The notes beneath the pieces are model-generated. The model saw nothing but the letters and a program-made list of their open reading frames with translations, had not been told where the DNA came from and made no database searches. Below are positions 26,964 through 35,988 of a DNA stretch of 64,000 bases, one piece after another. Origin of the DNA: UBA7672 sp963784415 (GTDB lineage: Bacteria; Pseudomonadota; Alphaproteobacteria; Caulobacterales; Hyphomonadaceae); assembly GCA_963784415.1 (NCBI GenBank), contig CAWARK010000006.1:248001-312000 (forward strand), given 5' to 3'. The position numbers and the translations under genes were made by a program. Within the stretch, counting starts at the first letter, position 1. Every line of letters starts with the position of its first letter.

Positions 26964-27872
26964 TCAGGCTGCGTTGTAGTGGGTGGTGAGGTTGAATGGG
27001 CCGTCGGCCACCGCTCGCCCCGCCTCGACCAGATGGATCATGTGCGCCAGCACTGAATGCGCAGCCGGCGCATGCAGGCGCTTGTCCACATCCTTGTAGA
27101 TCACCTTCACCATCTCTGGGATCAGCCGGTCGCCCGCCTTCATGCGTGCGACAATAGCCTCCTCGCGCGCGCGCCTGTGCGCCACATACGCATCGATGAA
27201 GGGCGTCACGTCACGCACGGGCGGTCCATGCGTCGGCCACAGCACGTCAAACCCACGCGCACGGATCTTCTCGAGGCTGCGATAATAGTCGCCCATGTTT
27301 CCATCGGGCGGCGAGATCACCGTCGTCGACCACCCCATGATGTGGTCGCCGCAGAACAGCGCGTTCTCTTCCTTCAGTGCATAGCAGACATGGTTCGACA
27401 TGTGCCCGGGCGTCGTGATCGCCTCCAGCGTCCACCCCGGACCGGAGAACACATCGCCATCGTTGACCAGCACATCCGGCATGAAGCCTTCCTGACCATC
27501 CTCCTCGAGCGAGGCCATGGCATGCGTGCCCGCCGGATCGGGCAGGCCGTAGACCTTGCACCCCGCCCATTCCGCCAGCGGATGCGCCAGCGGCGAATGA
27601 TCGAGATGCGTGTGCGTTGTGAAAACGTGCGTTACCCGGTTCCCGGCCAGCGCCCGCTTCAGCGCCTCGAAATGCTCGTCGATCATCGGGCCGGGATCGA
27701 TCACCGCCACTTCGCCCCCGTTCTTGTCAGAGGGGCCGATGATGTAGACGCCGGTTCCGAGATACGTGAACGGCCCCGGATTCTCCGCGATCACGCGCCG
27801 GATCAGGGGCGATGCCTGATCGGCTTCGCCGTAGGTGAATTTGAGATCGCGGACGAACGGTATGCCGGCCAC
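26964..27872 (-). CDS. MBL-fold metallo-hydrolase (LACTB2/glyoxalase II-like)
   Basis: A 302-residue single-domain metallo-beta-lactamase hydrolase. Zinc ligands are seen in TTHTHLDHS, TTPGHMSNH and LFCGDHIMGWS, and a C-terminal helical extension ends in HSVLAHMIHLVEAGRA, typical of LACTB2-like proteins. These hydrolyse thioesters or RNA. It sits 4 bp after a DUF442 phosphatase/sulfurtransferase gene; the two are fused in the Blh protein of rhizobia, although Blh uses a different MBL subtype. Confidence 0.9.
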   Translation of the reverse strand: MAGIPFVRDLKFTYGEADQASPLIRRVIAENPGPFTYLGTGVYIIGPSDKNGGEVAVIDPGPMIDEHFEALKRALAGNRVTHVFTTHTHLDHSPLAHPLAEWAGCKVYGLPDPAGTHAMASLEEDGQEGFMPDVLVNDGDVFSGPGWTLEAITTPGHMSNHVCYALKEENALFCGDHIMGWSTTVISPPDGNMGDYYRSLEKIRARGFDVLWPTHGPPVRDVTPFIDAYVAHRRAREEAIVARMKAGDRLIPEMVKVIYKDVDKRLHAPAAHSVLAHMIHLVEAGRAVADGPFNLTTHYNAA

Positions 27873-27876
27873 GGTG

Positions 27877-28293
27877 CTACTTGGCCCCCAGCTGGCGCAG
27901 CAGGTTCGTCATCCCGGCAAGATTGTAGCCGGCATTCTCAGCGGAATCGACGATGTACTCGGCTTCCTCGCCCTGGCTCGCCTCCGCGATGGCCCAGGCC
28001 GTCACCGAGCGCGTGCCGGACCGGCAGAAGGCCAGCGTCTTGGCACTTGCCGACAATGTCGCTTTCACGGCGTCCGCCGTCGGCTGTCCGACAAACGGCG
28101 CGTGAACATAGGTGAGCCCCGCTTGTTTCGCGGCGGCTTCCATCGCGGCCGAGCTGGGCTGGTCGGGCGACTCGCCATCCGGCCGGTTATTGATGATGTG
28201 CCGGTAGCCTGCAGACGCCAGCTGGGCGAAGTCTTCCAGCGCGATCTGGGGGGCCACGGAAAAACGGTCGGTCACAACACGTATATCGGCCAT
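27877..28293 (-). CDS. TIGR01244/DUF442 family phosphatase or sulfurtransferase
   Basis: A 138-residue tyrosine-phosphatase-fold protein (beta-lactamase hydrolase-like family). The Cys loop FCRSGTRSVTAW carries the catalytic Cys-Arg signature, and NNRPDGESPDQP is the family's conserved N-terminal loop. The ATG at 28293 follows an AAGCAGAA stretch; seven extra upstream residues are possible. It is the first gene of a four-gene minus-strand operon (DUF442, MBL, exported protein, histidine phosphatase). A link to sulfide or persulfide chemistry is plausible but unproven. Confidence 0.87.
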   Translation of the reverse strand: MADIRVVTDRFSVAPQIALEDFAQLASAGYRHIINNRPDGESPDQPSSAAMEAAAKQAGLTYVHAPFVGQPTADAVKATLSASAKTLAFCRSGTRSVTAWAIAEASQGEEAEYIVDSAENAGYNLAGMTNLLRQLGAK

Positions 28294-28391
28294 TTCTGCT
28301 TCCTCGTCCCTCAAACCGCGACAATCTTGCCCGCTTGCGCAAACGCGCGGGCTTCGTCCTTATACCCTCGCTCATGTAGAGGACGTAACCC

Positions 28392-29385
28392 CTGACGACC
28401 GACCAGTCTCGTACCTCGTCCTCCAACGCGTTCTCCCGTCTGGCCTCCCGCATCCCCTGGGCCTATGTCGGCCGCCGCGTGCTTGCGGCGATCCCGACCA
28501 TGCTGGTGATCATCACCGTCGTGTTCTTCATGATGCGCGCGGCGCCCGGCAACCCGTACTCGGCCGAACGCATGCTGACCCCGGCGGTCGAAGCCAACCT
28601 CAAGGCCAGCCTCGGCCTCAACAAGCCGATCCAGGAACAATATTTCGACTATCTGGGCAAAGTGGTGCAGGGCGACCTCGGCCCCTCCATGGTTTTCTAC
28701 GACAAGGACGTCAGCCAGCTGCTGGGCGAGGGCCTGCCCGTCTCGCTGACCATCGGTCTGCTCTCGATCACCATCGCCATGTTCTTCGGCATCCTGCTCG
28801 GCATGCTCGCCGCCATCCGGCAGAACTCGTTTGCCGACTACTCGGTGATGAGCGTCGCCATGGTCGGCATCTCCATCCCCACGTTCGTGACCGGTCCGCT
28901 GCTCGCCATGCTGTTCGGCGTCTACCTGAAATGGTTCGCCGCCGGCGGCCTCGATCTCGGACGGATGAACTTCCACAACCTGTTCCTGCCGATCGTCACG
29001 CTGTCCCTGCCGCAGATCGCCATCATCTCGCGCCTGATGCGCGCCTCGATGATCGAGGTGATGCGCTCCAACTTCATCCGCACCGCTCGCGCCAAGGGCA
29101 TCAGCGAACGCCGCATCCTCCTCCGCCACGCCGCCCCCGCTGCCATCCTGCCGGTGATCAGCTATCTCGGCCCGGCCATCGTCGGCGTCATCACCGGCTC
29201 CGTCGTCATCGAGACCGTGTTCACCCTGCCCGGCGTCGGCGCCTCCTTCATCGAAGGCGCCATGACCCGCGACTACACCCGCGTCATGGGCGCGGTGATC
29301 CTCTATGGCGGGCTTGATCATCGTGATGAACCTCATCGCCGACATTCTCTACGCCATCCTCGATCCCAGAGTCCGTTACCAATGA
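28392..29385 (+). pseudogene. oppB: Peptide ABC transporter permease OppB-like, one frameshift
   Basis: An inner-membrane permease subunit of an oligopeptide importer. TM1 is RRVLAAIPTMLVIITVVFF, followed by the conserved RAAPGNP; the EAA loop is RTARAKGISERRILLRHA. Near 29308-29313 one extra G in a GGG run breaks the frame; removing it gives GGLIIVMNLIADILYAILDPRVRYQ, the normal family ending. There is no ATG: GTG at 28479 would clip the N-terminus, whereas CTG at 28392 (MTTDQS..) has AGAGGA 8 bases upstream and is my choice. The stop overlaps the next permease by ATGA. The gene is probably intact in the organism. Confidence 0.85.
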
Positions 29386-30279
29386 CGATGGCCATCCCCG
29401 GCGGCACCGCCGATCTCCTCAACAAGGCCGTCAAAGGTCGCTCCCTCTGGGACGACTCGCGCCGCCGCCTGCTCGCGAACAAGGCTGCCATCGCCGGCGC
29501 CATCGTCCTTACGCCTCATGGCGGTCATCGCCTTCATCGGCCCGTTCTTCTGGCCGCACGACTACGCCCACCAGTACCAGGACCAGCTCGGCATCGCCCC
29601 GACGCTGGAGAACATGCACTGGCTCGGCACCGACATTTACGGCCGCGACATGGTCGCCCGCATCCTCGTCGGCCTGCAGATCTCGCTCACCGTCGGCTTC
29701 ATCGCCACCTTCGTGTCGCTGGTGATCGGCGTCACCTGGGGCGCCATCGCGGGCTTCGCCGGCGGCCGCGTCGACCAGTACATGATGCGCTTCGTCGACG
29801 TGCTCTACGCCGTACCCTTCATCTTCTTCGTCATCCTCGTCACCGTCGTCTTCGGCCGCCAGCTCTTCCTGATCTTCCTCGCCATCGGCGCGGTGGAATG
29901 GATGACCATGGCCCGCATCGTGCGCGGCCAGACGCTGGCGCTGAAGCAGAAGGAATTCGTCGAGGCCGCCCGCGCCGCCGGCGTGAAGCCCTTCGGCATC
30001 ATCGTCCGCCACATCCTGCCCAACCTGATCGGCCCCGTGGCCGTCTACGTCACGCTCACCATGCCCGTCGTGATCCTGCAGGAGAGCTTCCTCTCCTTCA
30101 TCGGCCTCGGCGTGAACGAGCCGCTGACCTCGCTCGGCCAGCTCATCTCTGCCGGCCAGAAGGAGTTCGCCTATCCCTGGCTGCTCTTCGCGCCCGCGAC
30201 CGTCATGGTCGTCACCCTGTTCTCGCTGAACTTCATCGGCGACGGCCTGCGCGACGCCTTCGATCCCAAGGATCGGTAG
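29382..30279 (+). pseudogene. oppC: Peptide ABC transporter permease OppC-like, one frameshift
   Basis: The second permease of the peptide importer. It has an N-terminal cytosolic segment (RSLWDDSRRRLLANKAA), a first helix, the DppC/OppC periplasmic signature HWLGTDIYGRDMVARI, and the EAA loop EAARAAGVKPFGIIVRHILPN. The frame breaks near 29515; dropping one C restores AIVLTLMAVIAFIGPFFWP across the first helix. The downstream frame is open from 29518 to the stop. Translation is coupled to oppB. The matching binding lipoprotein is at 32.6 kb, but no OppD/OppF ATPase gene is in the window. Confidence 0.85.
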
Positions 30280-30819
30280 CTAGCGGAAGCACGCCGCGGG
30301 CAAACCCCGTGCCGTCGCCTCGACAGCCGCACGGGCTGCAACGTCATAAGCCGCGCTTCCCGCAACCTCGCCATCTCGCCCGACGATCTCGATCATCAGC
30401 TCGCCCGGCCATGCATCCCGCAGCGCCTTTGCCAGCGCTGCCTCACCCGAAGCCGTAGCGGCGTTCCAGTCGATCACCGGGCGCGCGTCCACTTTGGCCC
30501 GCAACCGCATCGCGCCAATCGGCGGAGCAGCGCCAAGCGAGAGATCCGAATTGCTGGTGATCGACACCGTCGCCTCCAGCGGTCCGCTCAACTTGCCGTC
30601 GCTTCCCAACGTGAACGTCAACGACAATGCTGGCCGCGAGAAATGCTCGGACTCCTGCCCGAGATGATCGAACCGCTTCACATCCCAGCCAACCACCGGC
30701 TTCCCACCACGCGTCTCCGCCCGGAAAATATCACCCGCCGGTGTCGTGACATCACATTGCTGCGCAAACGCCGGAGCGCCGAAACCAAGCGAGACCAGGA
30801 GCAGGGCCGCCAATCGCAT
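30280..30819 (-). CDS. Hypothetical exported protein
   Basis: A 179-residue protein with a signal peptide (MRLAALLLVSLGFGAPAFAQ) and a mature domain starting QCDVTTPAGDIFRAET, with a second Cys at the C-terminus (PAACFR), so a terminal-to-terminal disulfide is possible. The beta-rich middle (ALSLTFTLGSDGKLSGPLEATVSI) matches no family I know. The start at 30819 is set by the signal peptide; no good ribosome site is visible. It is convergent with oppC, separated by no gap. Confidence 0.7.
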   Translation of the reverse strand: MRLAALLLVSLGFGAPAFAQQCDVTTPAGDIFRAETRGGKPVVGWDVKRFDHLGQESEHFSRPALSLTFTLGSDGKLSGPLEATVSITSNSDLSLGAAPPIGAMRLRAKVDARPVIDWNAATASGEAALAKALRDAWPGELMIEIVGRDGEVAGSAAYDVAARAAVEATARGLPAACFR

Positions 30820-30870
30820 CCTTGAAGGATACGGCCGCGGCCTTCCCCGGTCCATTCACCTGACGCAGCT

Positions 30871-31404
30871 CTACGCCGCCGCCCGCGCGGGCAGGAACCG
30901 GCTGTTGCGCAGCAGCGCCGCGGAAATCAGCGAGATAACAATGCCGATCGGGAACATCTCGATGAACGTCATGCCCATTCGGATGAATGGATTTGCGTAC
31001 ATGTCCGCAAACGCCTGAGCCTCCTTCGCCACCTGCGACAGCCGCTCCGCGCTGGCCCCCTCGGCCTTGGCGCTATCGATCATCATCTGGCTGTACATCG
31101 CGCCAAAATCGAACTTGGTGATCGCCAGCGACATCTCCCACGCGATCACCCACCCCAAACTAGCCACCGCACTAATCGCCAACCCCACCCCCAGCGCCGG
31201 CAGAAATTTGATGACGCCGCCGAGGTCCCGATCGCGATAATGCTTCACGCCGAGGAACACGCCCGTCAGCGCCACCAGCATCGTCGAATAACCGATGAGT
31301 GCGCCGTTCGACTCGTTCTGCTGGCCGGTCAGCATGCCCCACAGCATGGGCCCGCCGACAATGATGGCGCCGGGAATTCCGTAGAGCAGGATTATGCGAA
31401 GCAT
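30871..31404 (-). CDS. DUF4199 domain membrane protein
   Basis: A 177-residue protein with four TM helices: about 2-24, 34-52, 64-90 and 150-170, with an amphipathic segment between the third and fourth. The pattern NGALIGYSTMLVALTGVFLGVKHYRD is characteristic of DUF4199. GGGGAGA precedes the ATG at 31404. It follows a membrane-anchored LuxR-type regulator on the same strand, a pairing that recurs and suggests the DUF4199 protein senses or restrains the regulator; function is unknown. Confidence 0.85.
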   Translation of the reverse strand: MLRIILLYGIPGAIIVGGPMLWGMLTGQQNESNGALIGYSTMLVALTGVFLGVKHYRDRDLGGVIKFLPALGVGLAISAVASLGWVIAWEMSLAITKFDFGAMYSQMMIDSAKAEGASAERLSQVAKEAQAFADMYANPFIRMGMTFIEMFPIGIVISLISAALLRNSRFLPARAAA

Positions 31405-31539
31405 GTGTCTCTCCCCTGCGAGGCCAACCTGATGGGCCAATCGCTTAACCGTAGCGAAGGCTCCTCTCGCCAGCGTCCGCAATCGCCCAAAAGGGTGACC
31501 CGCGTGAATTCGCCCGAAATCGGCGTGTTACACGCGATG

Positions 31540-31956
31540 TTACCTGATCATGCCCAGCTCGCGCGCCCGCAGGATCGCCTCCGTCCGCCGCTTCGCTTCC
31601 AGCTTGCCGAACAGTTTCGCGACGTGAGTCTTCACCGTGTTGGGTGAAACGTTCAGCGCGCTGGCGATCTCCTTGTTCGACCGCCCCGCCGCCAGCAGCT
31701 CGAGCACCTCGAACTCACGGTCGCTGATGCCCAGCGTCTCCCTCACCCGCTCATTCGCAACGAAGCCTTCGCCTGCGGCCTGTCGCGGAACCAGCCGCGT
31801 CCCGGCCCACACGCCCAACGCAAGGAAGCCCGCCGCGATCAGCGCGATGTAAAGCTCGCCCGGATGCTCACGGACCAGCAGCTTGTACTCGATCCACTGC
31901 AACCCGAGGGCGGCGACCACCAGCAGACCGGCATAGATCAGGACGGTCCGCCACAT
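31540..31956 (-). CDS. Membrane-anchored LuxR-type HTH regulator
   Basis: A 138-residue protein with two N-terminal TM helices (TVLIYAGLLVVAALGLQWIEY and LYIALIAAGFLALGVWAGT), a short linker and a C-terminal LuxR/GerE HTH (LGISDREFEVLELLAAGRSN, then KEIASALNVSPNTVKTHVAKL). There is no receiver or autoinducer domain, so the signal is probably read by the membrane part or by the DUF4199 neighbour. It lies 135 bp upstream of the DUF4199 gene. Confidence 0.88.
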   Translation of the reverse strand: MWRTVLIYAGLLVVAALGLQWIEYKLLVREHPGELYIALIAAGFLALGVWAGTRLVPRQAAGEGFVANERVRETLGISDREFEVLELLAAGRSNKEIASALNVSPNTVKTHVAKLFGKLEAKRRTEAILRARELGMIR

Positions 31957-31963
31957 CGCCAGC

Positions 31964-32488
31964 CTACTTCAATCGCCGAACCCGGATGGTCTTTCCGTTG
32001 TCCATCGACATCAGGAAGCTGCCGAGAAACGCCGTCTTGATCTCGGCCGGCATCGGCAACTTCTTCATGCTGCCGACGCTGTCGCTGTCGATCTGTTCCC
32101 AGACCTGACCATCTTCGAACGTGAAGCGGTATTTGCCGTCTGCCCGCTTCGTCGCGCTGGCAATCCTGACCTGAACATTCGCGATCGGCGACGGCGCCGC
32201 CTGAGCCGGCAGGGCGCCGGCCGAGACGTGCGCCGCTTCCACGGCGTCTTTCTCGCGCAGGCCAAAGGCCTGCTTTTCGCCCTGCGCGATCTGTTCGCGC
32301 GTCACCACCTTCACGTCGCCGGCCGCCTGCGCCTGCTTGAAGCCCGCCACCGCGCCGTCGAAGCACGCCAGCCGGTCCTCGGCTTTGGTGATTCCCGTGC
32401 ATGCATACACTTTGTCGAGCGTGGAACCCTGCGCGAAGGCAGGCCCCGATGCCGCTATTACGAGCAAAGGCAAGATGAACATACGCAT
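31964..32488 (-). CDS. Hypothetical exported protein
   Basis: A 174-residue protein with a signal peptide (MRMFILPLLVIAASGPAFAQ). The N-terminal part has the spaced pair DKVYACTGITKAEDRLACFDGAVAGF, a pattern shared by small periplasmic proteins of type-VI-associated TagK/VasI-like and similar families. The C-terminal half (FTFEDGQVWEQIDS, NGKTIRVRRLK) is an SH3-like beta domain frequently found with it. AGGAAGGGTG precedes the ATG. It lies 7 bp upstream of the LuxR gene and is probably co-transcribed. Confidence 0.75.
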   Translation of the reverse strand: MRMFILPLLVIAASGPAFAQGSTLDKVYACTGITKAEDRLACFDGAVAGFKQAQAAGDVKVVTREQIAQGEKQAFGLREKDAVEAAHVSAGALPAQAAPSPIANVQVRIASATKRADGKYRFTFEDGQVWEQIDSDSVGSMKKLPMPAEIKTAFLGSFLMSMDNGKTIRVRRLK

Positions 32489-32621
32489 GAACGCACCCTT
32501 CCTGTGGCATTGGGCAGGCAAAGCCCTTCCAATGTAACGCACTCTGACGCTAGGTTCCGTACACGAAAAGTGGCCGGTGTGCACGACAGCGCAACAGGCG
32601 AAATTCCAAGGGGAGCAAGGC

Positions 32622-34223
32622 ATGCGGCTCAGGTCACCGTTGTTCGCGAGCGCGATTGCCGCCGCATTGTTGCTGGCGGGTTGCGGAGGCGACACCGGCG
32701 ACACCGGCGGCGAGCGCTTTACGCGCGGCATCGGCTCTCAGCCCAAATCCATCGACCCCCAGAAAGTCGAAGGAACCTGGGCCAACGACGTTATCGGCGA
32801 CATGTATATCGGCCTTTTCACCGAGGACGCGAAATCCCTGCCCGTTCCCGGCGTCGCCGAAAGCTGGCTCGTCTCCGATGATGGCCTGACCTGGACCTTC
32901 AAGCTCAAGCACACGCTGTGGTCGGATGACGTGCCGCTGACGGCGGGCGACTTCGTGTTCGCCTTCCAGCGCCTGTTCGACCCGAAGGAAGCCGAGATCG
33001 CCTACGCCTCGATCCAGTACGGCATCAAGAATGGCCGCGCCGCCAAGGATGGCGCCGTCCCCGTCACCGACGTCGGCGTGAAGGCGATCGACGACTACAC
33101 GCTCGAGATCAAACTCGAATACCCGATGCCCTATCTGCCGGGTGTGCTGAAGCACTACACCGCCTTCCCGCTGCCCAAGCACACGATCGAGAAATTCGGC
33201 GCCAAGTGGACGAACCCCGAGAACATCGTCGTCAACGGTCCGTACAAGATTGCCGAGATGCGCCAGAACGATTTCATCCGCTCGGTGCGGAACGACAAGT
33301 TCGAAGGCGCGGACAAGATGTGCTTCAAGGAAGTCATCTACCTGCCGGTCAACGACCACGACGCAATGGTCCGCCGCGCCATGGCCGGCGAGATCGACAT
33401 GAACAACTCCTTCCCGTCGGGCCAGCTCGAAGTCACGCAGAAGAACCTGCCCGGCTGGCCGCGCATCTCGCCGATGATGTCCACCACCTACATCGTCACC
33501 AACACGAAGAAGCCGCCCTTCGACGATGCCCGCGTCCGCAAGGCTATCGCACTGGCGATGGACCGCGAGCACATCACGAAGAACGTGCTGCGCGGCGGCC
33601 AGATTCCTGCCTACGGCTTTGTGCCGGGCGCCATCGCCAACTACACGCCCGCCGAATTCGAATGGAAGAACATGCCCCGCGCCGAGCGCCTGAAACAGGC
33701 GGCAGCTCTCCTGCAGGAAGCCGGCTATGGCCCCAACAAGCCGCTGACGTTCGAGTATCTCTACCGCTCGACCGGCGACAATCCGCGCATCGCGCCTGTG
33801 CTTCAGCAGAACTTCAAGGAGATCGCTCCCTGGGTGCAGCCGGAGATCCGCCGCGTCGAGACGCAGGCGCTCTACGACATGCAGAAAGCCAAGAACTTCA
33901 TCATCACCGACACGGGCTGGGTCGCCGACTTCAACGACGCGTACAACTTCCTGTACCTGCTGGATTCGCGCACCGGCCCGATGAACTACGGCCAGTACAC
34001 CAACCCCGCCTACGACGCGCTGCTCGACCAGTCATCGAAGGAGGCCGACGTCGCCAAGCGCGGCGAGCTTCTGCACCAGGCCGAAGCCACGATGCTGAAC
34101 GACACCGCCGTCCTTCCGCTGCTGATCCGCGTCACGCAGGACATCGTCTCCCCGACGATCACCGGCTACGAGGACAACCCGGAAGACATCCACCGCACCC
34201 GCTACATGTGCCGGAAGAAGTAG
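32622..34223 (+). CDS. oppA: Peptide ABC transporter substrate-binding lipoprotein (OppA-like)
   Basis: A 533-residue family 5 extracellular solute-binding protein. A lipoprotein signal (ASAIAAALLLAGC) is followed by the SBP_bac_5 opening GSQPKSIDPQKVEGTWANDV, hinge elements, and the ligand-cleft segment (NGPYKIAEMR, FDDARVRKAIALAMDREHI). The ATG at 32622 has a GGGGAGCAAGG ribosome site; 15 upstream in-frame residues are discarded. It should deliver oligopeptides to the OppB/OppC permeases encoded at 28.4-30.3 kb, from which it is separated by four opposite-strand genes. A strong terminator follows. Confidence 0.94.
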   Translation: MRLRSPLFASAIAAALLLAGCGGDTGDTGGERFTRGIGSQPKSIDPQKVEGTWANDVIGDMYIGLFTEDAKSLPVPGVAESWLVSDDGLTWTFKLKHTLWSDDVPLTAGDFVFAFQRLFDPKEAEIAYASIQYGIKNGRAAKDGAVPVTDVGVKAIDDYTLEIKLEYPMPYLPGVLKHYTAFPLPKHTIEKFGAKWTNPENIVVNGPYKIAEMRQNDFIRSVRNDKFEGADKMCFKEVIYLPVNDHDAMVRRAMAGEIDMNNSFPSGQLEVTQKNLPGWPRISPMMSTTYIVTNTKKPPFDDARVRKAIALAMDREHITKNVLRGGQIPAYGFVPGAIANYTPAEFEWKNMPRAERLKQAAALLQEAGYGPNKPLTFEYLYRSTGDNPRIAPVLQQNFKEIAPWVQPEIRRVETQALYDMQKAKNFIITDTGWVADFNDAYNFLYLLDSRTGPMNYGQYTNPAYDALLDQSSKEADVAKRGELLHQAEATMLNDTAVLPLLIRVTQDIVSPTITGYEDNPEDIHRTRYMCRKK

Positions 34224-34246
34224 AGGCGCATCGCTGAAATAGATCA

Positions 34247-34277
34247 GGGCCCGCCAACCGGCGGGCCCTTTTCTTTT
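34247..34277 (+). terminator. Rho-independent terminator of oppA
   Basis: GGGCCCGCC-AACC-GGCGGGCCC is a perfect 9-bp stem followed by TTTTCTTTT. It lies 24 bp after the oppA stop and just beyond the convergent SDR gene's end. Confidence 0.93.
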
Positions 34278-34286
34278 GCGGCGCTC

Positions 34287-35117
34287 TTACTTCCGCTTCG
34301 GCAGCGCGTAGTTCGAAGCAATGACGCCCTCGAATACCCGGCCAGGCAACAACCGCTGCAGGCCCATCGCCACGCTCTCCATCGTCGACGCAGACGCATA
34401 GCGCAGCTTCGGCTTCGCAGCGTTCACCGCACGCTCGACCACGCGCGCCACCTTGTCCGCCGGCGGACCCGCCTGCTCGGCCTTCTCCATCACCGCAATC
34501 GCGTGCCGCGCCCGCGCCGCATAGACCGCGCTTCCCTTCGCACTCTCCGTCCATTCGCGCGAGGCCGTGAAATTGCTCTTCGTGTCGCCCGGCTGGATCA
34601 TCACAACATCAATGCCGAACGGCTTCAGCTCCATGCTGAGCGCCTCGCTCATCCCCTCCAGCGCCGACTTCGACGCCGAATACGCGCCCTGAAACGGTAT
34701 CCCGATCCGCGCGGCAATCGATGACATCTGGATGATCCGCCCTGATCCCTGCGCCCGCATCGCGGGAAGTACAGCCTGACAAACCCGCAATGGCCCGAGG
34801 AAGTTAGTATCCATCTGCCGCTGCATATCGTCCGGCCGCGTATCCTCGACCGAGGCCGCAATCCCGACGCCCGCATTGTTCACCAGCACATCGATGCGCC
34901 CAGCGCTTTCCAGCACCTGCGCCACCGCCTGCGCGACGGACGCCTCACGGCGCACATCCATCACCAGCATGCGCACACCCGCCGCCGGCGGCGCAGCGCC
35001 TTCCTTGCGCGACGTCCCGAAGACCTTGTGCCCGGCCCCGAACAGTCGCGCTGCGACCGCCGCCCCGATGCCCGTCGAGGCCCCGGTAACCAGCACGATC
35101 TTGGAAGTGTTGCTCAC
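34287..35117 (-). CDS. SDR-family oxidoreductase
   Basis: A 276-residue classical SDR with TGASTGIG at the N-terminus, NNAGVGIA, catalytic Ser in MSSIAARIG and YSASK, plus a C-terminal extension like that of the retinol/17-beta-HSD subgroup. It is the last gene of a minus-strand set with the acyl-CoA synthetase and the DUF1499 protein, 51 bp after the latter. Lipid-related reduction is a reasonable guess from context. Confidence 0.92.
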   Translation of the reverse strand: MSNTSKIVLVTGASTGIGAAVAARLFGAGHKVFGTSRKEGAAPPAAGVRMLVMDVRREASVAQAVAQVLESAGRIDVLVNNAGVGIAASVEDTRPDDMQRQMDTNFLGPLRVCQAVLPAMRAQGSGRIIQMSSIAARIGIPFQGAYSASKSALEGMSEALSMELKPFGIDVVMIQPGDTKSNFTASREWTESAKGSAVYAARARHAIAVMEKAEQAGPPADKVARVVERAVNAAKPKLRYASASTMESVAMGLQRLLPGRVFEGVIASNYALPKRK

Positions 35118-35168
35118 GTCGTTGATCCCCCAGGTTGATCCCGCAAGGCCACGACGAAAGCCAGGCGC

Positions 35169-35988
35169 TCAAAGCGCCATGACAATTTCGTCGAGAAACT
35201 GCTTCACCAGCGCGGCGTTCTCGCCCATGTCGTGCCCCGCCACGCGGCTGGTCGAGCGCACATCCACGCGCGATCCGCCCGCCGCTTCCGGCATCACGCG
35301 GATCGCGATGTCGTAGACCAGCTCATACCAGGCCGACGTGTAGACCGCCTCGACCACGCCGGAATCCGGATCGGACTTCGTCACCGACCAGCCCATCCGC
35401 TCCGCCGCCTTCGCCGCAGCGCGCGTGACCGCAGGCTCCGGCGCCTGCAGCACCAGCGGCTTCACATCGTCGAAGAATTTCCCCTGCGCCTCGGCGAACG
35501 ACAGACCGCTCCAGCGGCCATGGTCTTCGCCGATCATCGCATCGTCACGCACCTTCACTGCGCCCGCCTTCTCGCGCGCCTTCAGCGTCGCCTCGGTGAA
35601 CGCAACCGGCAGGTTCCAGTCCGTCTGCACATCATGGATCGGCGGCAGATCCTCGCGCTGCATCGCGCGGCCATAGAGACCGCCCGCCGCCATGCCCGCC
35701 GCCGCCGTCACCAGCACGGCCACAATTCCGGCCCGGTGCTTGTGCCCGATGAACGCCAGCACCAGCCCGATCACGCCCCAGCGCGATCGCGCCTACCGCA
35801 CTCCACAGCGCCGCCTTCTGAAGCGCGCCCATCGCGGTCACGAGATCGACCACGCCCCAGCGAAACAGGAAGGGCGCCGCCACCATCAGCACGACGCTCG
35901 CCACGAACAGCACGCACGCCATAAACAGAACGGCGACACGCATGCCGCCGCCCTGCCGTTTGTCTGCCGAGACGTCCGCGTTCGTCAT
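35169..35988 (-). pseudogene. DUF1499 membrane protein, one frameshift
   Basis: The N-terminal half (MTNADVSADKRQGGG, then TM helices VAVLFMACVLFVASVVLMVAA and a second at AALWSAVGAIAL) and the C-terminal half (LVLAFIGHKHRAGIVAVLVTAAAG, then the DUF1499 domain from PPIHDVQTDWNLPVAFTEAT to FLDEIVMAL) are in different frames. Removing one base from the CCCC run near 35776-35780 (GGGG on the coding strand) joins them as AIALGVIGLV. DUF1499 function is unknown. Its ATG overlaps the stop of the acyl-CoA synthetase gene, so they are co-translated. The frameshift is probably an assembly artefact. Confidence 0.8.
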
